A DNA stretch of 64,000 nucleotides from Hippophae tibetana (GCA_037013495.1 CM072803.1:13038001-13102000); one strand, 5' to 3'; shown: positions 1 through 10,841, counted from the stretch's first letter. Made by a program: numbers and translations. The notes: generated by a model not told the origin, from the letters alone.

Positions 1-2485
1 TAGCACCATCCTCCAAGTTGATCTTGTGCATACACATTGTTGGACTAATGCCTCTTATATCCCCTATACTCCAACCTATAGATTTCTTAAACTGTTTAAG
101 CACTTTGATGAGTTCCTTTTCTTGTGGTTTGGTCAAGGTTGAAGAAATTATCACTGGATAAGTTTCTCCCTCTCCCAAAAACACATATTTTAAGTGCTCA
201 GGTAAGTCTTTGAGTTCAAGTTCAGGTGGATTGGCCTCTTTAATAGATGAAGAACTGGGTAGATTTAAAAGTGTACTAGATTTTGTCATCACTTCATTAT
301 TGTCTAGTTGTTCAAGGTACCCCTTAATTTCTTCATCTAAATCTTCTTCAACCTTTTCAAGTGTAAGAACGGTTTCAAGCTTGTCTTCTATTCTGGTTTG
401 GAAAAAGGTGTTTTGGACAAGATTATCCAAAGGATCAACATCGAATATTCCATCGATGGCAGAAATAGAAGGGAAAGGTGAAGAATCAAAAACTTTAAAA
501 TGAACAGTCTCTCCTAAGACTGTCATTGTCAAGTTTCCATCTTGGACATCAATAATAGTTTTAGTAGTTGCCATAAATGGTCTACCAAGCAATATTGTGT
601 GCTCTCTGTCCAATGCTGGATTTTCTTGCATATCCAGAACCACAAAGTCAACAGGTATTATCAGTTTGTCTACCTGTACCAAAACATCCTCAACTATTCC
701 CTCTGGATATTTAAGAGATCTGTCTGCAAGTTGAAGGGACATAGTTGTGGGTTTTAAATCCCCTAGATTGAGTTGTAAGAATATAGAGTAGGGCATCAAA
801 TTTATACTAGCACCTAAATCAAGCATTGCTTTAGCAACCTTCTTATCCCCCATAGTTATGTTTATAATAAAACTTCCAGGGTCTTTCAACTTAGGGGGTA
901 GTTTGTGCTGAAGTACAGCGCTAGAAATTTCTGATACTACTACTCGTTCATTCAGTTCATACCTCCTTTTCTTAGTGTTCAACTCTTTGAAAAACATGGC
1001 ATATGAGGGCACATTCATGATCACTTCTAATAATGGTAAATTGATATTTACTTTAGAGAGCATATTAAAAAGATCATTGAATTGCTTATCTTGTTTGGAT
1101 TCTTTCAACCGGTGGGGAAAAGGTACTTGTATCTGGTGTGGTTCTGTTGTCTTTTGAATTTTGCGGGTGTCAGATGACCCCCCAATGAGTTTTTCAGAAG
1201 GCTTGTTAAGTTTAACACTTGTTTCTCCTTTTTGCGAGATTAGAGTATCGCCTTCTCTGTTACCTGAAGTACAAGGTAGATTGTTAGAGATTTCAGGTAA
1301 ACTGGTATTGACTACCTTACCACTTCGAAGGGTTCTAACATCCTTTGCTTGTTCTGGTTGACTGGGCAACTTTCCTGGTTCTTTCTTTTGCATTTGTTCA
1401 GCCAGTTACCCAACTTTAGATTCAATTCTTTTAACCGAAGCCTCCATGGTGTTCAACCTTTGATTGGTCATCAATTGGTTGTCACGACTAACTTGAATAA
1501 AAGCATTCAAGCTATCTTCTAAGGTTGGTTTAAAAGATTGGCTTGGTGGGTAAGGGTGGTTGTTATCCGACCTTAGTGTTGGATATTGGGTGTAGGCTGG
1601 GTGATTATAGGTGTTTGGATGATACCTTTGAAAAGATTGGACTTCCTCTATGGCATCGACACTAGAATCACAAGTATTTGAACAATTATGAGTACCATGC
1701 CCAATTGAACAACACACTTCACATACCTCTTGATTTGAAATTTGGTGGGAAGTGAGGAATTTCACTTGTTTAGTCAATTCAGCAAGTTTCAAGGTTATCT
1801 CATTATCAGAGCCGACTTCATTGACCTTTGATTTCCTTCTACCACCTCTTTGTTGGGAATTAGAACCCAACAGCTCATAAAGATTATAGGTTTCCTCTGC
1901 GGTCTTTTCTCCTACAGCACCTCCAGCAGCATTATCAACCATGTATTGACTCTATAGTGTCAATCCATCATAAAAGAATTGGTTTTGTAGCTGTAATGGA
2001 AAGCTATGATTTTGACATTGAATGAAAAGGAGTTTGAATCGTTCCCAAGCTTCATGAAAGGGCTCTTCATACATTTGAGAAAATGTTGCTATCTTTGTTC
2101 TTAGATCAACAGTCTTTTGATGGGAATAGAACCTACCCATAAAAATTTCATAGACTGCCTCCCAAGTTTTAAGAGAACCTGACTGTAGAGTAATGAACCA
2201 TGACCAAGCTTTATCTTTGAGAGTGTAAGGAAAACACCTCATCCTAAGTTGATCTTCATTAATTGCATGTAGTGGAAAGGTTTGGACAATAGCATAGAAT
2301 TCTCGAATGAAATTTAAAGGGTCTTCATTAGGGATACCGTAAAAGGAAGGCAACAAAGAATAATGAATCTTTTTCAATTCATAATTCCTTGCAGCCTCTT
2401 GTAATTGGATACCGGAAGTTACATTGCCAATGATTGGCATTGTATATTCTTTCATCTTTTTCCGCCTATCTTCAGCATCTCCCAT
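1..2485 (-). pseudogene. Ty3/gypsy gag-protease-RT (start), second gag of the element
   Basis: Minus-strand retrotransposon polyprotein that begins at an ATG at 2485 and leaves the window at base 1. Gag (2485 to about 1400) has the plant Retrotrans_gag pattern, with FYGIPNEDP, FPYTLKDKA, HEAWERFK and DNAAGGAVGEKT, then an intact CX2CX4HX4C zinc knuckle near 1690-1735. Protease follows near 700-850 with the D-L-G-A-S active-site variant usual for the Athila/Tat lineages, and the RT N-terminus (IGWSIGDIRGISP) lies at 1-110. Two in-frame stops break gag, at 1952-1954 (TAG where the family has Gln) and 1406-1408 (TAA, Gln). The frame is otherwise kept, so the copy is young but dead unless read through. 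Short plus-strand open frames here are shadows. Confidence 0.88.
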
Positions 2486-2821
2486 GGTTGTTTGTAGTTG
2501 AAAATGATCCTCCTCCTATTGTGTATCAACATTTTGCTCTTAGTAGATATTTTTATAACTTGATAAAACGTAAAGGCTTAAAGCAAAAAGGTGCAAGGAA
2601 CCTAAATTTTTTTTTTAATTTAAATTTAAATGAATGGACACAATTTTTGAAACAAACAAATTTATTTCATTTGAATTTTTATTACACACAAAGCAAAATA
2701 CAATAATGGGTGACCTCCCATACAGGACTAAAATTTATCGTCCTCTAGTAAGACGTTGCTTGGAGATTGCAGAATGAAAAACTCAATGTCTCCTCTTCAT
2801 TGAATTCATTTAAGTATCAAA
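2486..2821 (-). other. Spacer between the two gag genes
   Basis: Non-coding on both strands as far as I can see. On the minus strand it carries TGGGAGGTCACCCA (2707-2720). This resembles the TTGGGAGGCAACCCA-type block that Athila-like elements carry after pol, recalled from family knowledge and not checked here. AT-rich runs follow (2610-2640). If the block is homologous, the first gag is joined directly to sequence that normally follows pol. Confidence 0.45.
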
Positions 2822-4159
2822 TTAGTCTTTGCCTTTTTGCAAATGTTCAACTAACTGTTCAACTTGAACTTCCACCTTTTTGATAGAAGCTTCCACAGAG
2901 TCCAACCGTTGATTGGTTTTAGATTGGTTATCCCTACAAACTTGAATAAAAGAATTCAAGTTGTCCTCCAGGGTTGGTTTATTGGGAATGCTTCTTGGAA
3001 TAGGTGGGTGGAATTGCTGGCCTGCCTGGTTTGAGCTTTGAGTGAAAGGAGGGTTGTTTTGCCTCCAAGAGAAATTTGGATGACTTCTCCACCCAGGATT
3101 ATAGGTATTTGAATTGGGGTCAAACCTTGGTCTCTGTTGATATGCTCCCAACACATTGACATGTTCAGGTCCAGTTGTATCTTCTTGATATGGACAGGCT
3201 TCAGTACCATGTCCCATGTTGCTATACAAACCATATTGATCATTATTGGTGTTGGTTTGTGTAGCGAGAAGGGCAACTTGCTTAGTCAGTTGAACAAGTT
3301 GTTGTTGAACTTCATTACTGGAGTCGATTTCATGAACTCCAGCTTTTCTCACTCGGGAGCTTTTCTGTTGGGAATTAGCACCCAACATCTCAAAGAGGTT
3401 ATACGTCTCTGAGGCAGTCTTTTCTCCTATTGCTCCTCCTGCAGCGTTGTCGACAATGAACTGACATTGTTGTGTAAGTCCATCGTAAAAGAATTGGTTC
3501 TGCAACTGCAGGGGAAAGCTATGATGGGGACATTGAGTGAGAAACATTTTGAACCTATCCCAAGCTTCATGGAATGGTTCTCCATCCATCTGAGAGAAAG
3601 TAGCAATCTTTCCTCTCAACTCTGATGTTTTTTGGTGGGAATAGAATTTTCCCATGAATTTATTGTAAATATTACCCCATGTCATCAGAGAACCTGGGGG
3701 AAGTGACATCAACCAAGCTTTGGCCTTATCCTTTAATGTGTAGGGAAAACATCTCATCCTAAGTTGATCCTCGTTTAGAATACCGAGGGGGAATGTTTGG
3801 ACCGTAGCATAGAAATCTCTCATAAAGGAAAGAGAATCTTCATTAGGTAACCCATAAAAGGAAGGAAGCATAGAAAAATGAATATTTTTAAGGTCATAAT
3901 TCCGAGCAGCCTCTCCCAACTGGATAGCGGCAGTTGCCGTGACAATCACCGGTCTTGCAAACTCCTTCATCGTGGTTTCCCTAATATGTTGGTTTTCCTC
4001 CATTTCTTTTGGTTCTAGTAAAGGATTAAGACTTGGTTCTATGTTTGGCTCAAAAACAGGTTGATGGGTAGAATCCAGTTTTGTTGACACTTGTTTAAAT
4101 TTATGAAAATTATTTACATATGGTGTAAGGGGGTTTCCTAAGGATCTCCTACCACGCAT
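2822..4159 (-). CDS. Ty3/gypsy gag-only protein, intact 445-codon frame
   Basis: Complete minus-strand gag of the same family as the downstream copy, open from ATG at 4159 to a stop at 2822. The N-terminal ~65 residues are Pro/Asn-rich. The capsid-like core (about residues 70-260) has FYGLPNEDS, RCFPYTLKDKAKAW, PPGSLMTWG, GEPFHEAWDRFK and DNAAGGAIGEKT. The tail contains Gln/Asn/Pro-rich sequence and a final helix-like stretch ending EQLVEHLQKGKD. The zinc-knuckle position reads Y-x2-Y-x4-H-x4-C, so both leading cysteines have become tyrosine. No protease or polymerase follows in this frame. It may be an expressed gag-only protein or a fossil that has kept its frame by chance. Confidence 0.85.
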   Translation of the reverse strand: MRGRRSLGNPLTPYVNNFHKFKQVSTKLDSTHQPVFEPNIEPSLNPLLEPKEMEENQHIRETTMKEFARPVIVTATAAIQLGEAARNYDLKNIHFSMLPSFYGLPNEDSLSFMRDFYATVQTFPLGILNEDQLRMRCFPYTLKDKAKAWLMSLPPGSLMTWGNIYNKFMGKFYSHQKTSELRGKIATFSQMDGEPFHEAWDRFKMFLTQCPHHSFPLQLQNQFFYDGLTQQCQFIVDNAAGGAIGEKTASETYNLFEMLGANSQQKSSRVRKAGVHEIDSSNEVQQQLVQLTKQVALLATQTNTNNDQYGLYSNMGHGTEACPYQEDTTGPEHVNVLGAYQQRPRFDPNSNTYNPGWRSHPNFSWRQNNPPFTQSSNQAGQQFHPPIPRSIPNKPTLEDNLNSFIQVCRDNQSKTNQRLDSVEASIKKVEVQVEQLVEHLQKGKD

Positions 4160-4341
4160 AGACTATTGTAAACGTAAATTTAAAACTCCTGTCAACAAAA
4201 TAAAAAATTTAGAGAAAATTTACATGTTATTTAATACAAAGCACTAAACAAAACTAGTTAAAAAAAATTATATTTTTTTTATTTTTTATATTTTTTTTTA
4301 TTATTTTTTTTTTTTGTAACATAATTAGTATTAACCAAAAG

Positions 4342-4470
4342 TGCTCCCAGGAAAGAATGGTGGTTTCAAACGGCTCCTTAAATACCATTCTCCTAGCCAG
4401 AGCAACGTTCCCAGGAAAGACTAGTGGCACAAAGGCTTCCAAGAACTAGTCTCCTAGACAGAACTCCCTT
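4342..4470. repeat. Two ~63-bp direct repeats in the gypsy leader
   Basis: Two adjacent copies begin CCCAGGAAAGA (4346 and 4412) and end CTCCTAG(C/A)CAGA. Each copy has its own internal palindrome (AATGGT...ACCATT in one, ACTAGT...ACTAGT in the other), so the pairing is kept although the bases differ. Confidence 0.75.
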
Positions 4471-4530
4471 AGAGTTTTACTTTTCATGTTATTTAGTTAA
4501 TTAGGTATAAATTCAAGTAATGTTTTTTTT

Positions 4531-4800
4531 TATGAACGGTAATTTAATTTTATTATTCACGCTATATTATTTCTTATTAACTTAAAATTTTTGAAATTTT
4601 GAAATTTTTTATTTTTTTATTTTTTTATTTTTTTATCTTCTTTTTTTTAATTTTTATTTTTTTTTATGAACGGTAATTTTATTTTACTATTCACGCTATC
4701 TTATTTCTTATTAACTTAAATTTTTTTGAAAATTTAAATTTAAATTTTTATTTTATTTTTATTTTTATTTTATTTTATTTTTTATTATTCATGAACGGTA
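4531..4800. repeat. Tandem ATGAACGGTAA leader repeats
   Basis: Copies of TATGAACGGTAATTT followed by TATTCACGCTAT and TTATTTCTTATTAACTTAAA start at 4531 and 4665. A truncated third copy starts at 4791. The period is about 126-134 bp, and the copies are separated by T-rich slippage tracts. Confidence 0.7.
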
Positions 4801-4979
4801 AAAAATTTTATTCAAATTTCAAATTTCTAAATTATTTTAACTATTAAATTTTTTTTTTTTTTTTTATTTCTTATGGATTTGAAATTTGATTATTAATTTT
4901 TTTATTAAAAATATCACAATTATTTACAGCACAAAAATGTTTTTAAAATTTTGATAAATAATTTAAAAACGCTATTCCT

Positions 4980-4997
4980 TCCCCGACAACGGCGCCA
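4980..4997 (-). other. Primer binding site of the gypsy element
   Basis: The minus strand reads TGGCGCCGTTGTCGGGGA, the tRNA-primer complement typical of Athila/Tat-type plant gypsy elements. It lies six bases inside the LTR end at 5004, which fixes the element's orientation and shows the adjoining repeat is the 5' LTR. Confidence 0.85.
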
Positions 4998-5490
4998 AAA
5001 ACTTGATAAGCGAAAACCGGCATCGCCGATTCTTGCCAATACTTTGGTTTTAATATTTATAAAACTCTCGCAAGTGTACGAATCATTTCGAAGAAAATGA
5101 TAAGTATACTCCCAAGGTCGATCTAAGGAAGGAATGTATGTGGTTTTTAATTTATTATTCAAACTTTTAAAAACGAAATTAAATCCTAAACATCCTGTCA
5201 CGATAGTTTGGTTTTTGTGTTCCTAATCTAATGACATAAAATAAACATATATACAGATTAATTAAATATAATCTAATAACATAAAAATAAACATAGATAC
5301 AGATTCAATAAATAATTATCTAAAAATAAACATATATACAGATTCAATAAATATTCATGCAAATTTTTTTCATTTATATCAGCGGAGTATTTATGGATAT
5401 AATAACTAAATTAATTATGCTTGCTCATATTATCTAGGTTATTAAAGATATAAATTGATATTTTATTGATTCTCTCTTTTTTATATAAAT

Positions 5491-5645
5491 ACCACCTTTG
5501 GTGGGGTTAGATATTCTTTGTTAACTAAACAAATCAATTAACACCTATGGATGGGGTTGATAACTAATATGCTTAATTAAATAAATTCCTTTTTCTAAGA
5601 GATTGAAAATGAACCATTTAAATGTCACCTTTGGTGGGGTTAGAC
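5491..5645. repeat. CACCTTTGGTGGGG motif, three copies in the LTR
   Basis: CACCTTTGGTGGGGTTAGA occurs at about 5493 and 5626, with a variant CACCTATGGATGGGGTTGA at 5542. Each is partly self-complementary (CCACC...GGTGG). The inverted partial LTR at 7200-7370 keeps the same three motifs. Confidence 0.65.
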
Positions 5646-6482
5646 AATTTAAACATTATTCAAGGTGTCCAAATTAAACATAAGAATTTAATTATCCGAG
5701 TACTAACTTTCAAGTTTTAAAACCACTATTGAAAACATGTTGTCAATACATTTTCACATAATAATTCTTATAAAAACTTTTGAAATAGAGTTTCACTCTA
5801 ACTACCGGGCGATTGTACCAACAAATAAAAGAGCACTACTCTAAATTAGACCGGATAACTAAACCTTAAAATCTAATTTTCAGGTTTAAGTTTTTAATGA
5901 AAAATAATATATTTCTCTCTAACATTCTTAATATAAAATCTTGAATAAAAACAAAATCAATTCATTTTAGAGATTTTTACCTATTTAATATTTCGCAAGC
6001 ATAACAACGTCATTATTACATCATATTTACTAAACAGCCAGCATAGTTAAATTTAACCATAGACAAATTAAATATAACATGTAAGAATAAAGCATAAAAA
6101 TAACTGTAAAGAAAATAAAATCCTTACAGAACTTCGACGCTATTCCCGTAGCTGGAAAACCTCCAAGCGGAATTTGCACTCCCATTTATTGAATCAAAAA
6201 CTAAATTATTACAAAAACATTACAAGTTCCTCTCAAAAAGAGAAGAACTCTAAACCTAAGAGAATTGAACTAAAAACTAAGAGAAAAACTAAGAAAAGCT
6301 TAGAAACTAAGAAAGAAACTAAGAAAACTCAAAAACTAAGAAATGAGAGAAAGAAAGAAGAGAGAAGTGTGTTTTGAAGGTGTGATTTGAAGTGAAGGGA
6401 AGGGGGGTATTTATAGGTGAGGATGGAGAGAAAAAGTAGAGAAAAAAATGTTAAAAAAATGTAAAAACGCGGATTAGTGATT

Positions 6483-6507
6483 GCTGACGTCATTTGATGA
6501 CGTCAGC
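6483..6507. promoter_or_regulatory. Paired TGACGTCA sites in a perfect inverted repeat
   Basis: GCTGACGTCA, five bases, then TGACGTCAGC. Each arm contains TGACGTCA (6485-6492 and 6498-6505), the palindromic ACGT-core site bound by plant bZIP factors of the TGA/CREB-like type. It lies in the LTR beside the GC-rich array, a plausible enhancer position. Function is inferred. Confidence 0.5.
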
Positions 6508-6520
6508 CTGACGGGGGGGG

Positions 6521-6652
6521 GGCTGCACAGTACCGGGTATGAACAGTACCGCGGCTGCACAGTACCGGGGATGAACAGTGCCGAGGCTGCACAGTACCGG
6601 GGATGAACAGTGCCGCGGATGAACAGTGCGCGCGGATGAATAGTTCCGCGCG
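6521..6652. repeat. GC-rich ~16-bp minisatellite inside the LTR
   Basis: About eight 16-17-bp units alternate between GGCTGCACAGTACCG and GGATGAACAGTGCCG types, followed by a GC-rich block to about 6715. All three minus frames look open here only because the repeat lacks stops. It is strikingly GC-rich against its AT-rich surroundings. Confidence 0.85.
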
Positions 6653-7013
6653 CAGCTTGGGCGGAGCTGGGCGCTGGGGCGCGGCGGCCGGGCGGCACGG
6701 CGGCCCGGCGGCGCGATTTTCTCCTTTATGACATTTTTGTCCTTTTTGACCCATTTTGTCCAATTTTTCCATATTTGTTGACCTTTCCCCATTTATTTAT
6801 TAATATATTTGTGATGTATTGCTTCCAGTATTCCTCTTTGAGTTTTTAAGTTGCGTTTTTAAGCCAAAATACCTGAAAAACAATAAAAATACCCGTGATT
6901 CCAAAAAAGACAAATTTATATAAATATATGATAAAACATATAAATATATATATTTTTAATCAATTAATGTGCATAAAATCATGGTTATTTTAGTACTTTT
7001 TGAGCACTCATCA

Positions 7014-7758
7014 AGTAGTGCTCTTTTATTTGATAGTACAATCGCCCGGTAGTTAGAGTGAAGCTCTATTTCAGAATTTTTTATAAGAATTATTATCTGA
7101 AAATGTATTGACGACATGTTTTCAGTAGTGGTTTTAAAACTTGAAAGTTAGTACTCGGATAACTAAATTCTTAGGTTTAATTTGGATACCTTGAATAAAG
7201 TTTAAACTGTCTAACCCCACCAAAGGTGGCATTTAAATGGTTCATTTTCAATCTCTTAGAAAAATGAATTAATTTAATTAAGTATATTAGTTATCAACCC
7301 CACCCATAGGTGTTAATTGATTTGTTTAGTTAACAAAGAATATCTAACCTCACCAAAGGTGGTATTCATACAAAAAAGGGAGAATCAATAAATATCAATT
7401 CATATATTTAATAACCTAAATAATATGAGCAAGCATAATTAACTTAGTTATTATATCCATAAATACTCCGCCATTATAAAAGATAAAATTTGCATAAATG
7501 TTTATTGAATCTATATTTATTTTTATGTAAGTAGATTAAAAATACAAAACCCCAAAATATCGTGAGAGGATGTTTAGGATTTAATTTCGTTTTAAAAGTT
7601 TGAATAATAAATTAAAAACCACATACATTCCTTCCTTAGATCGACCTTGGGAGTATACTTATCATTTTCTTCGAAATGATTCGTGTACTTGCGAGAGTTT
7701 TATAAATATTAAAACCAAAGTATTGGCAAGAATCGACGATGTCGGTTTTCGCTCATCA
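7014..7758 (+). mobile_element. Truncated gypsy LTR, plus orientation, same family
   Basis: Reverse-complement copy of 5004-about 5830, ending CGCTCATCA at 7758. No primer binding site follows, so it is a 3' or solo LTR. The minus-strand gypsy element was inserted into it, so its 5' part must lie left of the window. Sequence resumes as copia integrase immediately after it. Confidence 0.8.
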
Positions 7759-10419
7759 ATTATATGTCCAAAGACAATTTTGATTGTACTTCATATCAGT
7801 TAGGAAAACATCCAACTTTACCTTTCAATAATAGTAAATCTATCTCTAATAGTATTTTTGAGTTAATTGATTATGATGTTTGGGGACCTTCTCCTGTTAC
7901 TACTATTGGTGGATCTCGATATTTTTTTTGTTTTTATTGATGATTATTCTCGTTATAGTTGGATCTTTCCAATGAAATCTCGTTATGAAATCTTACCAAT
8001 AATACAATAACTTTGCAAAAATGGTTGAAACACAATTCTCCAAACATATCAAAACTGTTCGATCTGATAATGCTCTTGAATATACTCAAAATTCTTTTCA
8101 AGTTTTGTTACACTCCTATGGCACTGTACATCATCTAACCTGTCCAAGAACCTCTCAACAAAATGGTCGAGCCGAAAGAAAACTTCGTCATATTCTTGAC
8201 AATGTTCGTGCTCTTCTTCTTTTTGCCAAAGTTCCTGCCCCATTTTGGGGTGAAGCTTCTCTTCATGTTATTCATGTCATTAATCGCATTCCAAGCGTTG
8301 TCATTCATAATCAGAATCCGTATGAGCGCCTTTTTGGGTCATCTCCTGACTGTCATTACCTTCGTACATTCGGATCTGCCTGTTTCGTTCTTCTTCAGCC
8401 TCATGAACACAACAAACTTGAGCCTCGATCTAGACTTTGTTGTTTTCTTGGTTATGGTGAAACTCAAAAAGGGTATCGATGATATGATCCTATCTCACAT
8501 CATCTTCATGTTTCCTGAAATGTTGTCTTTTAAGAACACCGCTTATTTGTTGAACATTCTCACTTTCGTTCTTCCCTAACTAATTCAAATGTTTTAGAAA
8601 TCTTTCCAAATAAGTCTCATATTCCTTCTAAAGATACTCCTAATCCACCTAAGGACTTCACTATTCAATCTTTAGATATTTTTAATGATTATCCTAGACA
8701 GGTTATAGAAGAACAGGTTGATAACGAGCTACCCCACCTTGAACATAGGTCCCCTACTCTTGCTCCGCCTGAAGATCCTCCATAAGACATTCCACCTCGC
8801 CACTTAACCCGGGTAAAATCAATTCCTACACATTTACTTGACTATCGTTGTTACACTGCCCTTGCTACACTCCATGAGCCTCACACCTATCGTGAGGCAT
8901 CTACTAACCTTTTTTGGCAGATTGCAATGAAATAAGAAATTGATGCATTAACCAAAAACCATACTTGGGATCTAGTTACTCTTCCTCCTAGTTAGTCTGT
9001 GGTTGGTAGTAAGTGGATCTATAAGATCAAGATTTGCTCTGATGGGTCCATCGATCGCTACAAGCCTCGTCTTGTAGCAAAAGGTTTTACACAAGAGTAT
9101 GGGATTGATTATGAAGAGACTTTTGCTCCAGTTGCCTGTATTTCCTTTGTTTGTACCATCTTAGTTATTGCCACTGCTAGTAAATGAGATCTTTTTCAGA
9201 TGAATATCAAAAATGCATTCCTTAATGGGGATCTGCATGAAAAAGTCTATATGCAACCTCCTCTTGGTCTTTATGTTGAAACAAATAATGTTTGTTGCCT
9301 TCGATGAGAACTTTATGGCCTTAAACAAACTCCACAAGCATGGTTTCCCAAGTTCAGCTCCACTATCCTTCGCTTGGGTTACACTGCCAGTCCTTATGAT
9401 TCTGCCTTATTTCTTCGTTGCAATGATAAAGGCACCATTTTGCTTCTCCTATATATGGATGATATGATCATAATTAGTGATGACCTCAGTGGCATTCAAG
9501 AACTCAAGGATTTTCTTAGTCAGCAGTTTGAGATGAAAGACCTTGGACATCTCAACTACTTCTTGGGTCTTGAGATCACTCGTTCCATAGATGGTCTTTA
9601 TATTACTCAAGCTAAGTATGCATCTAACCTCTTATCTCAAGCTGGACTCACTGATAGCAAGATTGTTGACACTCCAATTGAACTTAATGCGCATCTCACA
9701 CCATCGGAGGGGCAACCATTGTCTAATCCTTCTCTTTACAAGCGATTGGTTTTCAGCCTGGTTTATCTTACAGTTACTCGTTCATACATTTCCTATGTTG
9801 TTCATCAGGTGAGCCAGTATTTGTTTGCTCCACGATCAACTCACTATAATGTTGTTCTGCGTATTCTACGATACTTGAAAGGCATTATCTTCCATGACCT
9901 TTTCTACTCAGTTCAGTCTCCTTTAGTACTTTGTGCATTCTCTGATGCTGATTGGGCAAGAGATCCTACTGATCACAGGTCCACTACAAGTTATTGCTTT
10001 CTTATTTTTTCTTCTTTGATTTCTTGGCGAAGTAAGAAACAAACCTTCGTGACCCGCTCTAGTACCGAAGCAGAATATCGTGCTCTTGTTGATACCATAT
10101 ATAAGCTTCTTTGGCTACGATGACTTCTTAAGAATTTGGGTGTGTCCACATCCTCTACTACTCCCTTTTATTGTGATAATCACAGTACCATTCATATTGC
10201 TAACTCACAACGATGTCTTTCATGAACAGACTAAACACATCAAGATTGATTGTCACTTTATTCGCTCTCATCTTATCCATGGTGCTCTCAAGCTTTTCCT
10301 CGTTTCCTCCAACGACCAACTTGCAGATATCTTCACTAAGACACTTCCCAAAGGACGTACTCGTAATTTGGTTGATAACCTCAAGGTGGTCTCACATCTA
10401 CCTTGAGTTTGAGGGAAAT
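7759..10419 (+). pseudogene. Ty1/copia polyprotein (integrase, RT, RNase H), decayed
   Basis: Plus-strand copia pol remnant beginning within the pre-integrase/integrase region (7765-8480; DVWGPSPV, then SQQNGRAERK and FWGEASLHVI). The spacer is eroded. RT runs from about 8990 to 9800 ([29 protein letters not shown], and the catalytic LYMDDMIII near 9450). RNase H runs from about 9930 to 10400 (DADWARDP, TRSSTEAEYRAL, QLADIFTKTLP). Frames switch near 7930, 8480, 9190, 9370 and 10120 and several stops interrupt it, so it is dead. gag and the 5' end were separated by the gypsy insertions and lie off-window. Confidence 0.9.
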
Positions 10420-10441
10420 TGTTAATGTATATATAGTAACA

Positions 10442-10472
<31 letters not shown>

Positions 10473-10618
10473 TTATTTACTTTAGACATATCTATATTTA
10501 GTTACTTTAAACATATCTAGTTTACTTGTAATTCTTATATAAATGCACCATGTATATTAATTTAAATTAAAGAATAAAATACCATAATTAAGTATTTTTA
10601 GCTGTTATAATATTCACA
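10420..10618 (+). mobile_element. 3' LTR of the copia element
   Basis: Begins TGTTAATGTATATATAG right after a purine tract (GAGTTTGAGGGAAAT) that follows the RNase H stop. It includes an (AT)n run at 10449-10473 and ends near TATTCACA (10611-10618). The right boundary is approximate because no second LTR is available for comparison. Confidence 0.6.
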
Positions 10619-10835
10619 TATCCACCAAGATTCAAAAACTCAGATCTCGTGACTATTCAATCATTGAACATACAACTGGATTACACATGTGACTAAGAGT
10701 TCAAGAGTATATGCAAATGTTATATTTTCGATATTTCCTGGGATGTTTGGTAACAATTTTACTGATCATATGAAAACTAAACATGATATATAGAAGACAA
10801 ATAAGCAGTACTAGTGGCAACTACAAAGCGATAAT

Positions 10836-10841
10836 TTTATT
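10836..10841 (-). terminator. Candidate AATAAA poly(A) signal of the MADS gene
   Basis: AATAAA on the minus strand, about 31-36 bases past the TAA at 10872. A 10-bp inverted pair (ATAGAAGACA / TGTCTTCTAT, about 10790-10855) surrounds it. AT-rich DNA makes chance matches common. Confidence 0.3.

Larger units (their letters stand above)
4160..4979 (-). other. 5' leader of the gypsy element
   Basis: Untranslated region between the primer binding site and the first gag ATG, on the minus strand. It contains a duplicated ~63-bp hairpin block (4342-4470) and three spaced copies of an ATGAACGGTAA-headed repeat (4531-4800), separated by long T/A runs. No coding sequence is evident. Confidence 0.7.
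5004..7013 (-). mobile_element. 5' LTR of the minus-strand gypsy element (2010 bp)
   Basis: On the minus strand it starts TGATGAGTGCTC (7013) and ends CGCTTATCA (5004), next to the primer binding site. It holds a GC-rich minisatellite, a TGACGTCA inverted pair and a repeated CACC(T/A)TTGGTGGGG motif. The last 750 bp match, in inverted orientation, the partial LTR at 7014-7758. The bases just outside the LTR (AGTAG, 7014-7018) would be the target duplication, but the other end of the element is outside the window. Confidence 0.85.

Noticed and set aside
2707..2720. TGGGTGACCTCCCA resembling the 5S rRNA internal sequence GGGTGACCTCC
   Set aside because: Only about 12 bases match and no other 5S segment is present. 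It fits a gypsy spacer block better.
1406..4159. CRISPR-like or bacterial features anywhere in the window
   Set aside because: No regularly spaced identical repeats with unique spacers and no bacterial genes. The GC-AG/GT-AG intron structure and TE content are those of a plant nucleus.
6174..6377. 67-codon Lys-rich plus-strand open frame
   Set aside because: It lies in a purine-rich simple-sequence part of the LTR (AACTAAGAGAAA-type repeats) with no codon bias or homologue that I recognise.
6474..6792. Three overlapping minus-strand open frames rich in Pro, Arg and Ala
   Set aside because: They are produced by the stop-poor GC-rich minisatellite. All three frames are open at once, which argues against coding.
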